Position numbers and translations under genes: made by a program
Notes under the pieces: generated by a model
The model's database searches: none
What the model was told of the DNA's origin: nothing
What the model saw: the letters and a program-made list of their open reading frames with translations, nothing else
Assembly (NCBI GenBank): GCA_030528565.1
Contig: JAUMYP010000026.1
Location: 1 to 32,016, forward strand
Direction of reading: 5' to 3'
DNA from: Pseudomonadota bacterium
GTDB lineage: Bacteria > Pseudomonadota > Gammaproteobacteria > Xanthomonadales > Xanthomonadaceae
DNA length: 32,016 bases
Shown here: positions 1 through 7,060 of the stretch, in pieces
How positions within the stretch are numbered: position 1 is the first letter of the stretch
Layout of the letters: every line of letters starts with the position of its first letter

Positions 1-20
1 GAGCCAAGAGCCAAGAGCCA
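1..20. repeat. short tandem repeat, 7-bp unit gagccaa
   Basis: The first 20 bases are just under three copies of the 7-mer gagccaa. The unit length is not a multiple of three, yet the WYL reading frame is open through it. A slippage change here would therefore shift the frame, or change the distance to the true start codon, of the regulator. The repeat may continue outside the window. Confidence 0.8.
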
Positions 21-1005
21 TAGCGATACGATAGGCCGCCGCCTGCTGCTTCTGGCGCGCCTGCCACGTGCGCCGCGTAAAACCACCAGCAGCGAACTGA
101 AAAGCCATCTGGAAGGCGAGGGGCATTACGTCAGCCTGCGCACCATCGAGCGCGATTTGGAGCAGCTGGAAGGGCACTTTCCCATTGTCTGTGACAGACG
201 CGAAAAACCTTATGGCTGGAGCTGGGAGCGTTGTGTCGAGCCACTCGCCATTCCCGGCATGTCCGTCCATCAGGCTGTGGTACTGCTGACCGCCCAAGCC
301 CATCTGCACCGCCAGCTACCGGCCAATCTTTACCGCGAACTGCAACCTTTGTTTGCCCAGGCACATAGCACCCTGGGGCAAAAACAGCCGCAGGCAGGTA
401 CATGGCCGCAACGGGTGGCACAAGTAAGCGGCAGCCAGGCGCTGATAGCGCCGGACATTGCCGAAGACGTGCTGCTGGCTGTCCACACGGCTCTGTACCA
501 CGGCTACCAGCTTGAAATTCATTACCTGCGTCGCGGTGCTGATGAAACCCGCCAGCATCGCATCCATCCACTGCTGCTGATACAGCGTGGCCCGGTGCTG
601 TATCTGGCCGGGCAGATTGAAGAAAAGCCACAGCACACCCTGTTTGCCCTGCATCGCATCCAGCGCGCCCAAGTCCTGTCATTGTGCCCGTCGATGCCGG
701 TAGATACAGCGCAGCGTCAGCAAATCATTGCCGAAGTCGGAGCCGGATTCAGCCAGGGCGAGCGCATCGAATTGCGGTTGCACATGCGCCGCGAACTGGC
801 GATACATATAGAAGAAGCCCCGCTGGCAAAAGACCAGCAAAGCCGCGCCATTGACGATAACTGGACAGAAATCACCGCCAGCGTTCATGACAGCGCACAA
901 CTGCGCTGGTGGCTGCTGGGGTTTGGCGCGGGCGTGCGCGTCAAGGCGCCGGAAGCACTGGCCGCATATATCCGCCAGCAACACCGCGAGGCGGCAGAGG
1001 CATGA
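1..1005 (+). CDS. WYL-domain HTH transcriptional regulator (5' end outside window)
   Basis: This is a DNA-binding regulator of the YafY/BrxR/CapW type. The frame is open from base 1 with no ATG or GTG before the body of the HTH, so the start codon lies just outside the window; the first TTG, near base 154-157, falls inside the HTH and is not credible. The HTH part reads TSSELKSHLEGEG, then VSLRTIERDLEQL and KPYGWSW, typical of the family. The WYL domain lies in the second half (LEIHYLRRGA, HRIHPLLLIQRGPVLYL, LFALHRIQRA), followed by the WCX-like C-terminal part (RWWLLGFGAGVRVKAP). In known defence loci WYL proteins repress their own promoter and the adjacent genes. Its place upstream of the TerB-dynamin-HerA genes suggests the same role here, which is inference. 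An inverted repeat 21 bases after the stop is a candidate operator. Confidence 0.88.
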   Translation, partial: EPRAKSHSDTIGRRLLLLARLPRAPRKTTSSELKSHLEGEGHYVSLRTIERDLEQLEGHFPIVCDRREKPYGWSWERCVEPLAIPGMSVHQAVVLLTAQAHLHRQLPANLYRELQPLFAQAHSTLGQKQPQAGTWPQRVAQVSGSQALIAPDIAEDVLLAVHTALYHGYQLEIHYLRRGADETRQHRIHPLLLIQRGPVLYLAGQIEEKPQHTLFALHRIQRAQVLSLCPSMPVDTAQRQQIIAEVGAGFSQGERIELRLHMRRELAIHIEEAPLAKDQQSRAIDDNWTEITASVHDSAQLRWWLLGFGAGVRVKAPEALAAYIRQQHREAAEA

Positions 1006-1025
1006 AAGTCAATCGCAATATTGCA

Positions 1026-1042
1026 GCGACAAAACCTGTCGC
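1026..1042. promoter_or_regulatory. candidate operator: inverted repeat GCGACA-N5-TGTCGC
   Basis: A perfect 6-bp inverted repeat with a 5-base spacer lies just after the WYL stop codon and about 45 bases before the first small ORF. The size and symmetry suit a dimeric HTH regulator. Regulation by the neighbouring WYL protein is inferred from position only. I see no convincing -35/-10 pair around it. Confidence 0.45.
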
Positions 1043-1086
1043 AGTCCTCCGGCAAACTGCACTCAACATAAACCGGAGCCGTTGCC

Positions 1087-1188
1087 GTGATTAAGAACAT
1101 GTTTGCCCTGATTGGCCTTTGGGTCGTGGTCGCCAAGACCCAGAAGCTGGTCGAGAAAATGCGTCAGCAATATGGGAGTGAGTCATGA
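1087..1188 (+). CDS. putative 33-residue membrane microprotein
   Basis: This GTG-started ORF has a good Shine-Dalgarno (ggag at 1075-1078, 8 bases upstream). The product begins MIKNMFALIGLWVVVAKTQK: a short hydrophobic stretch of about 12 residues, then a basic amphipathic tail ending in GSES. It could be a small membrane-bound peptide. The stop codon overlaps the next ORF's ATG in an ATGA, which suggests translational coupling. I do not recognise a family. The alternative is that this stretch is untranslated leader, since it lies among dyad symmetries. Confidence 0.42.
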   Translation: MIKNMFALIGLWVVVAKTQKLVEKMRQQYGSES

Positions 1189-1202
1189 GTCAATTGCTCA
1201 TG
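1184..1202. promoter_or_regulatory. near-perfect dyad at the junction of the two small ORFs
   Basis: The bases read CATGAG, one extra T, then CAATTG, then CTCATG. This is an 18-bp palindrome with a single inserted base. It covers the ATGA overlap of the two small ORFs. With no loop it makes a poor RNA hairpin but a plausible site for a dimeric DNA-binding protein. Confidence 0.3.
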
Positions 1203-1337
1203 CCAGAGCGCGGTTTTATCTGTCGCCAGTGTTTGCTTTTAAGTTTTTCTGCAAGTCAGTTCGAAATGGCGGCACTGCTGCCCTCATGCCCGAAATTCGA
1301 TGAGAGCTGCAGTGATTCCGGTTTTTGTCAGGGATGA
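1185..1337 (+). CDS. putative 50-residue cysteine-containing small protein
   Basis: The ORF starts in an ATGA overlap with the preceding small ORF and runs 50 codons to TGA. The product has a CxxC pair near the N-terminus (ICRQC) and further cysteines at about residues 35, 42 and 48 (SCSDSGFC). A small metal-binding fold is possible, but no family is recognised. Support is only the coupled start and the open frame. The following gene has its own ribosome site, so this stretch could equally be non-coding leader. Confidence 0.28.
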   Translation: MSQLLMPERGFICRQCLLLSFSASQFEMAALLPSCPKFDESCSDSGFCQG

Positions 1338-1349
1338 ATGATGTTTTCT

Positions 1350-1381
1350 AGCCTTCCTGGCAATGGAGTGCCTGGAGGGCT
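1350..1381 (+). promoter_or_regulatory. imperfect 13-bp hairpin upstream of the TerB gene
   Basis: The left arm (1350-1362) pairs with the right arm (1369-1381) over 13 positions, with one G-U wobble, one mismatch and a 6-base loop. GTTTAATATATT follows, then the TerB ribosome site (ggag at 1394-1397, 5 bases before ATG). It could be a weak terminator or attenuator separating the small ORFs from the main operon, or a processing site. The T-run is too weak to call it a standard terminator. Confidence 0.4.
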
Positions 1382-1402
1382 GTTTAATATATTGGAGATT
1401 TT

Positions 1403-1930
1403 ATGTTTCTGCACATGCTGTCATCAGGCGAAAAGTGTTTGTTTCTAAAGTTGGCCTCTTTGTTTAGTGTTAGTGATAGCCCAGTTGAAGTCGGTGCTTA
1501 CAGTAACAGTATCCAGAAAACAGAGAGTGAAGAAAAGGCTCTGAATGGGCTTAGACTTGGATGTGAAATTCAAGAGGATGAGTATGAAGATGACTTGTGC
1601 CAGGAACAAAAGTTCCTAGAAAGTCTTGAAGCTCTTCCCAAGAGCTCAGTCAATAGCCAATTGATACGAAAGGAGATTTGTGCTGGGCTCCTTAAGGATG
1701 TTCTGGAAGAGGAGAATATTTCCCTGTCAGCGAGCAGTAAGAAAATCTTCATCTTTGAATTGATGATGCTTGGGCTTGTTGATGGGGAAATTTGCGAAAC
1801 AGAACAGTATTTGCTGTACACGCTCGCTGAAGAGTTAAGGCTTGAGCGCGATGACTTTGACGATGTTTTGGTGCATTGCAAGCAGGTGAATAGCGAAGTC
1901 CGCAAAGCGCTATCTCTGATCCTGGAATGA
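1403..1930 (+). CDS. TerB-like protein with acidic insert
   Basis: The product has 175 residues. The N-terminus (MFLHMLSSGEKCLFLKLASL) matches the first helices of TerB-like proteins. The C-terminal half carries the TerB helix pattern with the acidic DG motif (FELMMLGLVDGEICETEQ, then LLYTLAEELRLERDDFDDVL). Between them is a divergent, strongly acidic segment of roughly 70 residues (EEDEYEDDL-like). TerB domains bind metal and occur in Ter stress systems and in the Shango anti-phage system. A role here as sensor or membrane-proximal scaffold is inference. The ATG at 1403 follows a good ggag site. The gene begins the tight array, with the first GTPase starting 13 bases after its stop. Base composition is low in G+C compared with the housekeeping genes. 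Confidence 0.75.
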   Translation: MFLHMLSSGEKCLFLKLASLFSVSDSPVEVGAYSNSIQKTESEEKALNGLRLGCEIQEDEYEDDLCQEQKFLESLEALPKSSVNSQLIRKEICAGLLKDVLEEENISLSASSKKIFIFELMMLGLVDGEICETEQYLLYTLAEELRLERDDFDDVLVHCKQVNSEVRKALSLILE

Positions 1931-1943
1931 TGGTGCAATCTTG

Positions 1944-3785
1944 ATGTTTTTTTCTGATATCTTCAAAGGTGCTCGTAATGATTTTTTGGGGTTTCATTAT
2001 GGGGATATAATAAGTGAGTGCCGGAAGGATGCCTGCATGGCACTTGTTGATTATGGGCAGCGCAAGGTGCGTGCATTTGAAGGTCAGATTGGAATATTTT
2101 TCAAGGTATTTGCTGAATTGAGAAACATGGAGTCCTTGGACTCCATGTTTATCGACGGATCCGTCACTGGAGCTAATACCCAATCTGCACTGTGTGAGTT
2201 GAGTCATGGTCAGCAAGTGGTTGAGGGGGCCGGCCTAGGCTTAGGTAGTGAGATCGCCAGCCATGCAGCACTGGCTTTGGGTGCTTATAACGGCAGTATG
2301 CAGCTGGCCCAAAGTAGTGCCAGCAAGTTGGTTTCCAGCTTGAATAGCGTGACAGTGAAAAATCCCACCTTGGCTTGGTTGGCGGAGGGCTTAGTTGGTG
2401 TCGGCAATAGGGATAGGTCGACGACAGTTGCAGCAGGTGCAACCAGCATCGCAATACCGACTATTTTAGGTCTAGACAATATCCATTATGAGCAAAATCA
2501 AGGCTCTTTCGAAGATTTCGGGATTATATGTGAAAAATTAACAGCTATCGAAAGTATGGCAAAAAAATTGGATGGCTTGTTGTCTCGGACAGCCACCAAG
2601 CTACGCCGTGCCAGCCGTGAATTAGAGTTGGTGATTAAAAGTAAGGGCGATGATTGCAGCGCCTACGAAAAAGAAGACCGTGTCATCGCGGTTACGGCGA
2701 TCAGGTATGCGCAGCTCATCAAATTATTGATTGATATGCCAGTTTTGGATGAGGGAGGCAATTTATTGCCAGGTACACAGGTGAAATCCGAAATCATTGC
2801 GCGGTACTGGCAAACTGGAGTCGATTTGACCGCTGCTGAAATGGATGCCTTGCTGGGAGACTCAAATGAGAAAAATAGCAGTGAAATGAAAGAGGCTGAA
2901 TCTTTTTCATCTTCTGAAAATTCCAGTATCAAAATATTGGAAAGCCGACTTAAATTGCAAGGTGTAAATAGGCAGGACACGGTATTAGTGGTTGCCACCA
3001 TGAGTGCCGGTAAGAGTACGTTGATTAATGCCATCCTGGGGCAAGAACTTCTGCCTGCGGCCAATGAGGCCACCACTGCCTGTATTACGGTTCTGCAAGA
3101 GAACTCGCAAGAACAGGCATGTAGGGCAGCATGTTTTGATGGTGAAGGTAGCTTGATTGCAGAGGCGCAACAGGTGGATGTAGCGCAATTGCGCCAATGG
3201 AATTCGGCTGTAAATGCGCGTCTTGTCCATATTAGTGGCAAGTTGCGGCAGGGCGATGCCATGAAAGACTGGCAAACGGTGCTGGTGGATACGCCGGGGC
3301 CGAATAATAGTCAGGATAAAAGTCACTGCGATGGATTTCAAACGGCCTTGCAAGAAGTGCCTTGTGAGCGCCTGGTATATGTATTAAATGCTTCGCAGCT
3401 TGGCATCAATGATTGCCGTGAGGCACTTGAGAGCGTGAAGGTTGCGCTCAAAGTCAACCCGTCACTGAAAGTCGCCTTTGTTCTTAACAAAATAGATCTT
3501 CTTGATTCGTGCCTGGGTGAGACTGAAGAAAAAGCGCGCGAATGCGCATTGAAATATATCGAAAATTCCGGGTTTGAGAATCCTGTGCTATTCAATGTGT
3601 CGGCAAAAAATGCTTTGCTTGCAAGAAAGTTGATGAATGATGGCTGGATGAGTCGTAGAGAGCGTGTTGATGCTCAACAGCAGCTTGAACGGTTTGCGGA
3701 TGTCGTAACGGTTAATGAAAAAGCCAGGATGCTGGAAATGGCAAGTGGCGTGCCAGCGCTGGAGCGGTGGTTGGCGCAGAGATGA
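1944..3785 (+). CDS. dynamin-like GTPase 1 (C-terminal G domain)
   Basis: The product has 613 residues from the ATG at 1944; a TTG just before it is the alternative start. The first ~340 residues are mostly helical and contain Ala/Gly-rich, weakly hydrophobic stretches around 90-180 that could touch membrane. The G domain is in the C-terminal half: P-loop ATMSAGKST (GKST at 356-359), switch-I threonines in NEATTA, G3 DTPGPNNSQD from 449, and G4 NKID at 515-518. The first glycine of the usual GxxxxGKS is alanine. Only about 70 residues follow the G domain, so the usual C-terminal helical arm is missing and the N-terminal region may replace it. Bacterial dynamins often act as unequal pairs, and the next gene is a relative. 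A membrane-remodelling or membrane-surveillance role fits but is not shown. Confidence 0.85.
   Translation: MFFSDIFKGARNDFLGFHYGDIISECRKDACMALVDYGQRKVRAFEGQIGIFFKVFAELRNMESLDSMFIDGSVTGANTQSALCELSHGQQVVEGAGLGLGSEIASHAALALGAYNGSMQLAQSSASKLVSSLNSVTVKNPTLAWLAEGLVGVGNRDRSTTVAAGATSIAIPTILGLDNIHYEQNQGSFEDFGIICEKLTAIESMAKKLDGLLSRTATKLRRASRELELVIKSKGDDCSAYEKEDRVIAVTAIRYAQLIKLLIDMPVLDEGGNLLPGTQVKSEIIARYWQTGVDLTAAEMDALLGDSNEKNSSEMKEAESFSSSENSSIKILESRLKLQGVNRQDTVLVVATMSAGKSTLINAILGQELLPAANEATTACITVLQENSQEQACRAACFDGEGSLIAEAQQVDVAQLRQWNSAVNARLVHISGKLRQGDAMKDWQTVLVDTPGPNNSQDKSHCDGFQTALQEVPCERLVYVLNASQLGINDCREALESVKVALKVNPSLKVAFVLNKIDLLDSCLGETEEKARECALKYIENSGFENPVLFNVSAKNALLARKLMNDGWMSRRERVDAQQQLERFADVVTVNEKARMLEMASGVPALERWLAQR
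2123..2150. repeat. 28-base intragenic palindrome (13-bp perfect arms)
   Basis: The arms are AAACATGGAGTCC and its exact reverse complement, separated by TT. It lies inside the first dynamin gene and encodes part of the residues NMESLDSMF. This is the most perfect inverted repeat I found in a coding region here. It could be an internal regulatory or protein-binding site, or chance. Confidence 0.85.
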
Positions 3786-3863
3786 TGGTCTGAAAAGTTT
3801 GGGTGGCTATTTTGAAGGTGCCACCAATAGTAATGTGGATTTTTATTTGAATAATGGTGATCT

Positions 3864-6131
3864 ATGGTGAATATTGATATTGTTTATAACCCGTTCAAGG
3901 TGGAGACCTTGATTAAGCAAGATGGCAGGCTGATAGATATTGAAGGCAGCAAAATGCCTTGCAAGCCTGGCGTCCGCCTTCAGGAATGGGTAGATAATCT
4001 GTTTGATGAGCTGGATAAGACCTGCAATAGTCAGAGCTATGAAATTAATTTTCACGGACTTGAGACGGATTACCGTGATGTCGAAGAAGTAGCTGTAGCT
4101 GCGCGCGAAAGAGGTTATGACATCCGTCTGCAATGGCAGGGACAAGGGATTGCCCCGATTGATGAACGTCTGGATCAGGTGATGCAGATTTTTTCTGAGG
4201 TCAGGCAGGATGTCCGCTTCGAAAAATGGCTGAACAATAGCGATGTGGAGAAAAAAATAGAGTCTGCCTTCGACAGTGATTTCGATGTATATGTGGTTGC
4301 CACCATGTCGTCGGGCAAGTCCACACTGATCAATGCCATGCTGGGGAGCAATCTTTTGCCAGCATTGAATGAGGCTACTACGGCTACGATTGCCTGTATT
4401 TTCGACAACGATGCAATGTATGGAAAAGGCTTTAATGCCAGGCGTCTGAGCAATTCCGGGGATGTGCTGGATGAGCGGCGTCATGTGACGCTGGAGACTT
4501 TGGCTGAGTGGAACGGCAAGAAGGATACTGCAAGGATTGATATCGAAGGCGATATCGTGGGGGTGCGACAGCGCGAAAATGTACGCCTGGTTATTACTGA
4601 TACGCCGGGGCCAAATAACAGTCAAGACTTGGATCACAAGCTGGTGACTTATCGGGCGATTGAAGATGGTACTCGTCGCCCGCTTATTCTTTATATATTG
4701 AATGCGACTCAGCTGGGGATTAATGACGATAAATTGTTGCTCGAAGAAATTGCCAGTCTGATCAAAAAGGGCGGCAAACAAGCACGTGACCGTTTTGTAT
4801 TTGTGGTTAACAAGATGGATGTCTTTGATCCGGAGAAAGGCGAGGATATCGAGGCTGTATTGGGGCGGGTGCGCAAATATTTACAGGAATTTGGTATTGA
4901 AGCTCCCAGGGTGTATCCAGTTACTGCCAATTTGGCACGAATGCTTCGCGTTCGAGATGCCGGAGGGACGCTTACGCGAAATGATCGAGGTGAGTTGAGC
5001 AAGCTGGAAGATTTGTTCAATGAAGAACCTTGCATGGATATGACCCAGTATATGCCGGTCAGTGAAAAAATCAGGCGCGATGTGAACGGTCGTGGCCTTT
5101 CTGATTTGCTAATCAAATCGGGCATGCCAACCTTGGAGGCGGTAGTGGATGACTATATCGACCGCTATGCATTGCCGATCCGGGTGGAGCGTGCCTATGA
5201 GGCATTTCTTGCGATCATCGCCCAGCTGCAAGCAGAAATGGCACTGGATGAGGCCCTTGCCGAGGCCAGCCACAATGTTGAGCAACTTGAAAAAGACGTG
5301 GCAGAACTGAAAGAGAAAGCGGAACAAGGGTTTGGAACGCAGGCTTACAAGGACGAGCTTGAAGCCAGTATCGATACCATGGAAGAAGAAACGATTAATG
5401 CTCTGCACAAGGTGCGCGCGGAAGGGGAGAGCGCCTTGCGAAAGATTGGTAAAGAGTTTTCTGGGGAGGCGAGCATAAAAGCCGCAGGGCGCAGGCTGGA
5501 AGCTTCGGTAAAGCAACTTGAAGAAATCTACGAAATGATCGTGGTCAAGTATGAAGAAGTGTTCAAGATGAGTCAGGAAGTTACCAAAGCCCGCCTGGAG
5601 CAGGACTATAAAGCGCACGTGGAGAGTGTTTTTTCCGATGTGGCATGCATAAATTTTGGTGTCATGGAAGGGATAAAAAGCAGTTTGCAGGCTTTCGATC
5701 TCAAGTTAAGCATTTCCAAGGAAGATGTTGCTACAAGAGATGTTGAAATAGGTCGCCGTGAAGTTTCCGTGAGCAAATGGTACAAGCCATGGAGTTGGGG
5801 TAAAACAAAGACGGTAATCGATTACGAGCAAGAAAAGTATGTTGATCTTGGGGAGTACTGGGAAAATCACTCGCCCGAGATTACTGAGTCATGGTCTGGG
5901 GTTTTTGAAGCTGCTGGGCAGCATGTCAAGGAAGGGCGGCGCATTCTCATTGAACGCATGCTTGAGTTCATGAGCCGTGAATTTGATGTGCGTTTTGGAA
6001 AACTTTTTTCAGATATTGAGTTCAAGGTGGCAAACAAGGATAAGCTGGAGCAAGAGCTTGCCGGGCTGCGTGAGCAAAAGCAGGCTCTGGGACTCGTTCA
6101 GGAACGACTCGACAAGGTGCTTGAAGTATGA
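3864..6131 (+). CDS. dynamin-like GTPase 2 (N-terminal G domain, coiled-coil arm)
   Basis: The product has 755 residues. An N-terminal alpha/beta region of about 110 residues (IDIVYNPFKVETL) precedes the G domain: P-loop ATMSSGKST (GKST at 151-154), NEATTATI, DTPGPNNSQD from 246 and NKMD at 316-319. From about 440 to 600 it is charged and coiled-coil-like (VEQLEKDVAELKEKAEQ), as in dynamin stalk/trunk regions; further helices run to the C-terminus. A tryptophan-rich stretch (KWYKPWSWGK) near 630 might touch lipid. The G motifs are nearly the same as in GTPase 1: over 30 bases at G3 the two genes differ at four positions, all in third codon positions. The gene follows after a 78-base gap and overlaps the next gene by 4 bases. 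The ATG at 3864 has only a weak, close ggtga site. Confidence 0.88.
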   Translation: MVNIDIVYNPFKVETLIKQDGRLIDIEGSKMPCKPGVRLQEWVDNLFDELDKTCNSQSYEINFHGLETDYRDVEEVAVAARERGYDIRLQWQGQGIAPIDERLDQVMQIFSEVRQDVRFEKWLNNSDVEKKIESAFDSDFDVYVVATMSSGKSTLINAMLGSNLLPALNEATTATIACIFDNDAMYGKGFNARRLSNSGDVLDERRHVTLETLAEWNGKKDTARIDIEGDIVGVRQRENVRLVITDTPGPNNSQDLDHKLVTYRAIEDGTRRPLILYILNATQLGINDDKLLLEEIASLIKKGGKQARDRFVFVVNKMDVFDPEKGEDIEAVLGRVRKYLQEFGIEAPRVYPVTANLARMLRVRDAGGTLTRNDRGELSKLEDLFNEEPCMDMTQYMPVSEKIRRDVNGRGLSDLLIKSGMPTLEAVVDDYIDRYALPIRVERAYEAFLAIIAQLQAEMALDEALAEASHNVEQLEKDVAELKEKAEQGFGTQAYKDELEASIDTMEEETINALHKVRAEGESALRKIGKEFSGEASIKAAGRRLEASVKQLEEIYEMIVVKYEEVFKMSQEVTKARLEQDYKAHVESVFSDVACINFGVMEGIKSSLQAFDLKLSISKEDVATRDVEIGRREVSVSKWYKPWSWGKTKTVIDYEQEKYVDLGEYWENHSPEITESWSGVFEAAGQHVKEGRRILIERMLEFMSREFDVRFGKLFSDIEFKVANKDKLEQELAGLREQKQALGLVQERLDKVLEV

Positions 6132-7060
6132 CTGATTCAATAGCTAATAAAAAAGATATACGCCAGGCTCTGCTTGCCAATATCAAGGATGCAAGTCTCA
6201 GTGATGAAGAGTGCCGGCAATGTATGGCACGGGCTAAAGCTGAATATCCGCAGATATTTGAGGTTTTTGCGGAGCTGGAAAGCATTTTTTCGAAGCAGCC
6301 CGCACCTTGGAGCGCGGAATATTTCCAAAGAGCCAAGCAGGCAGTACTGCAAAACTTCTCGGTTGAGCGACTTGAACATCTTTTAGATGTGCGGGCCGCA
6401 TTGCGCCGTGAGCGGGTGAAAGGCTTTGCGCCGAAAGCAAAAGCCGTGGTGCCGAATAATCCGCAAGGAGAACATCAGGAAAGTGAAGCGATGAGTGATA
6501 CGAATAGTATTGACAAATTTTTGCAGGGCGCTGGAGAAAAAAGCCATGCACGCCTGCAGGCTGAATTGATGGTGGCGCTGCCGAATATGGTTTATTCTGC
6601 AACTGATCTTGAAAAAACCCTGGACTTGCTGGACCGGAGTGTAGGTATTTGCCAGCCCTATGCAGTAGATGTGTTCAACAAGGCGATTGAAGATGACCGG
6701 GGGCTTTGGAGTGAAGCTTATTTTGATGAGCAGATGGCATTTTTGCGCACCAATTTTTCCCGAAAGCGGTTTCTGCATTTGCTCAAGGTGCGCGAATATT
6801 TGAGCCAACAGGGTGTGGCAGGCTTTGAGGTGGCTGTGCGCAAGCAACAACAAGCATCGGCCTCCAGGGTGGGGGCTGGACATAAACTTGTTGAGGCTCC
6901 TGCAGAGAAAAGTGCAAGACGTGAAGCGTCATATGAAAACGAACGCGGCACTATGACTCATAACGAAAATGCTGGGGGCATCAGTTTCTTCCGTCTGGCC
7001 TTGTTGCTGGGTGGGGCGATTGCAGCTGTCATCATGGCCGTGATTTTCGGAAGGAAATGA
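6128..7060 (+). CDS. tail-anchored protein with duplicated ~90-residue domain
   Basis: I know no named family for this 310-residue protein. Two copies of a helical domain are visible, at about 12-100 and 145-233, offset by exactly 133 residues. In both, a tryptophan starts WS(A/E)(E/A)YF (61 and 194), followed at identical spacing by NFS (76 and 209), HLL (84 and 217), VR (88 and 221) and GF (99-100 and 232-233). A polar linker leads to one C-terminal transmembrane helix (ISFFRLALLLGGAIAAVIMA) and a short RK end, so it should be tail-anchored with the repeats in the cytoplasm. An in-frame ATG at 6491 (residue 122) with AGGA upstream could give a one-repeat form. It overlaps both neighbours by 4 bases, so it is made together with the dynamin and the ATPase and may anchor them at the membrane. 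Confidence 0.75.
   Translation: MTDSIANKKDIRQALLANIKDASLSDEECRQCMARAKAEYPQIFEVFAELESIFSKQPAPWSAEYFQRAKQAVLQNFSVERLEHLLDVRAALRRERVKGFAPKAKAVVPNNPQGEHQESEAMSDTNSIDKFLQGAGEKSHARLQAELMVALPNMVYSATDLEKTLDLLDRSVGICQPYAVDVFNKAIEDDRGLWSEAYFDEQMAFLRTNFSRKRFLHLLKVREYLSQQGVAGFEVAVRKQQQASASRVGAGHKLVEAPAEKSARREASYENERGTMTHNENAGGISFFRLALLLGGAIAAVIMAVIFGRK

Noticed and set aside
1002-1094. 30-codon ORF starting in an ATGA with the WYL stop
   Set aside because: It covers the inverted repeat, overlaps the better supported ORF at 1087 and has no strong ribosome site.
1112-1303. 63-codon ORF in another frame of the regulatory spacer
   Set aside because: Composition looks random and it conflicts with the coupled small ORFs.
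3802-3825. GGTGGC/GCCACC inverted repeat between the two dynamin genes
   Set aside because: Six base pairs with a 12-base loop and no T-run is too weak to call a terminator or operator.
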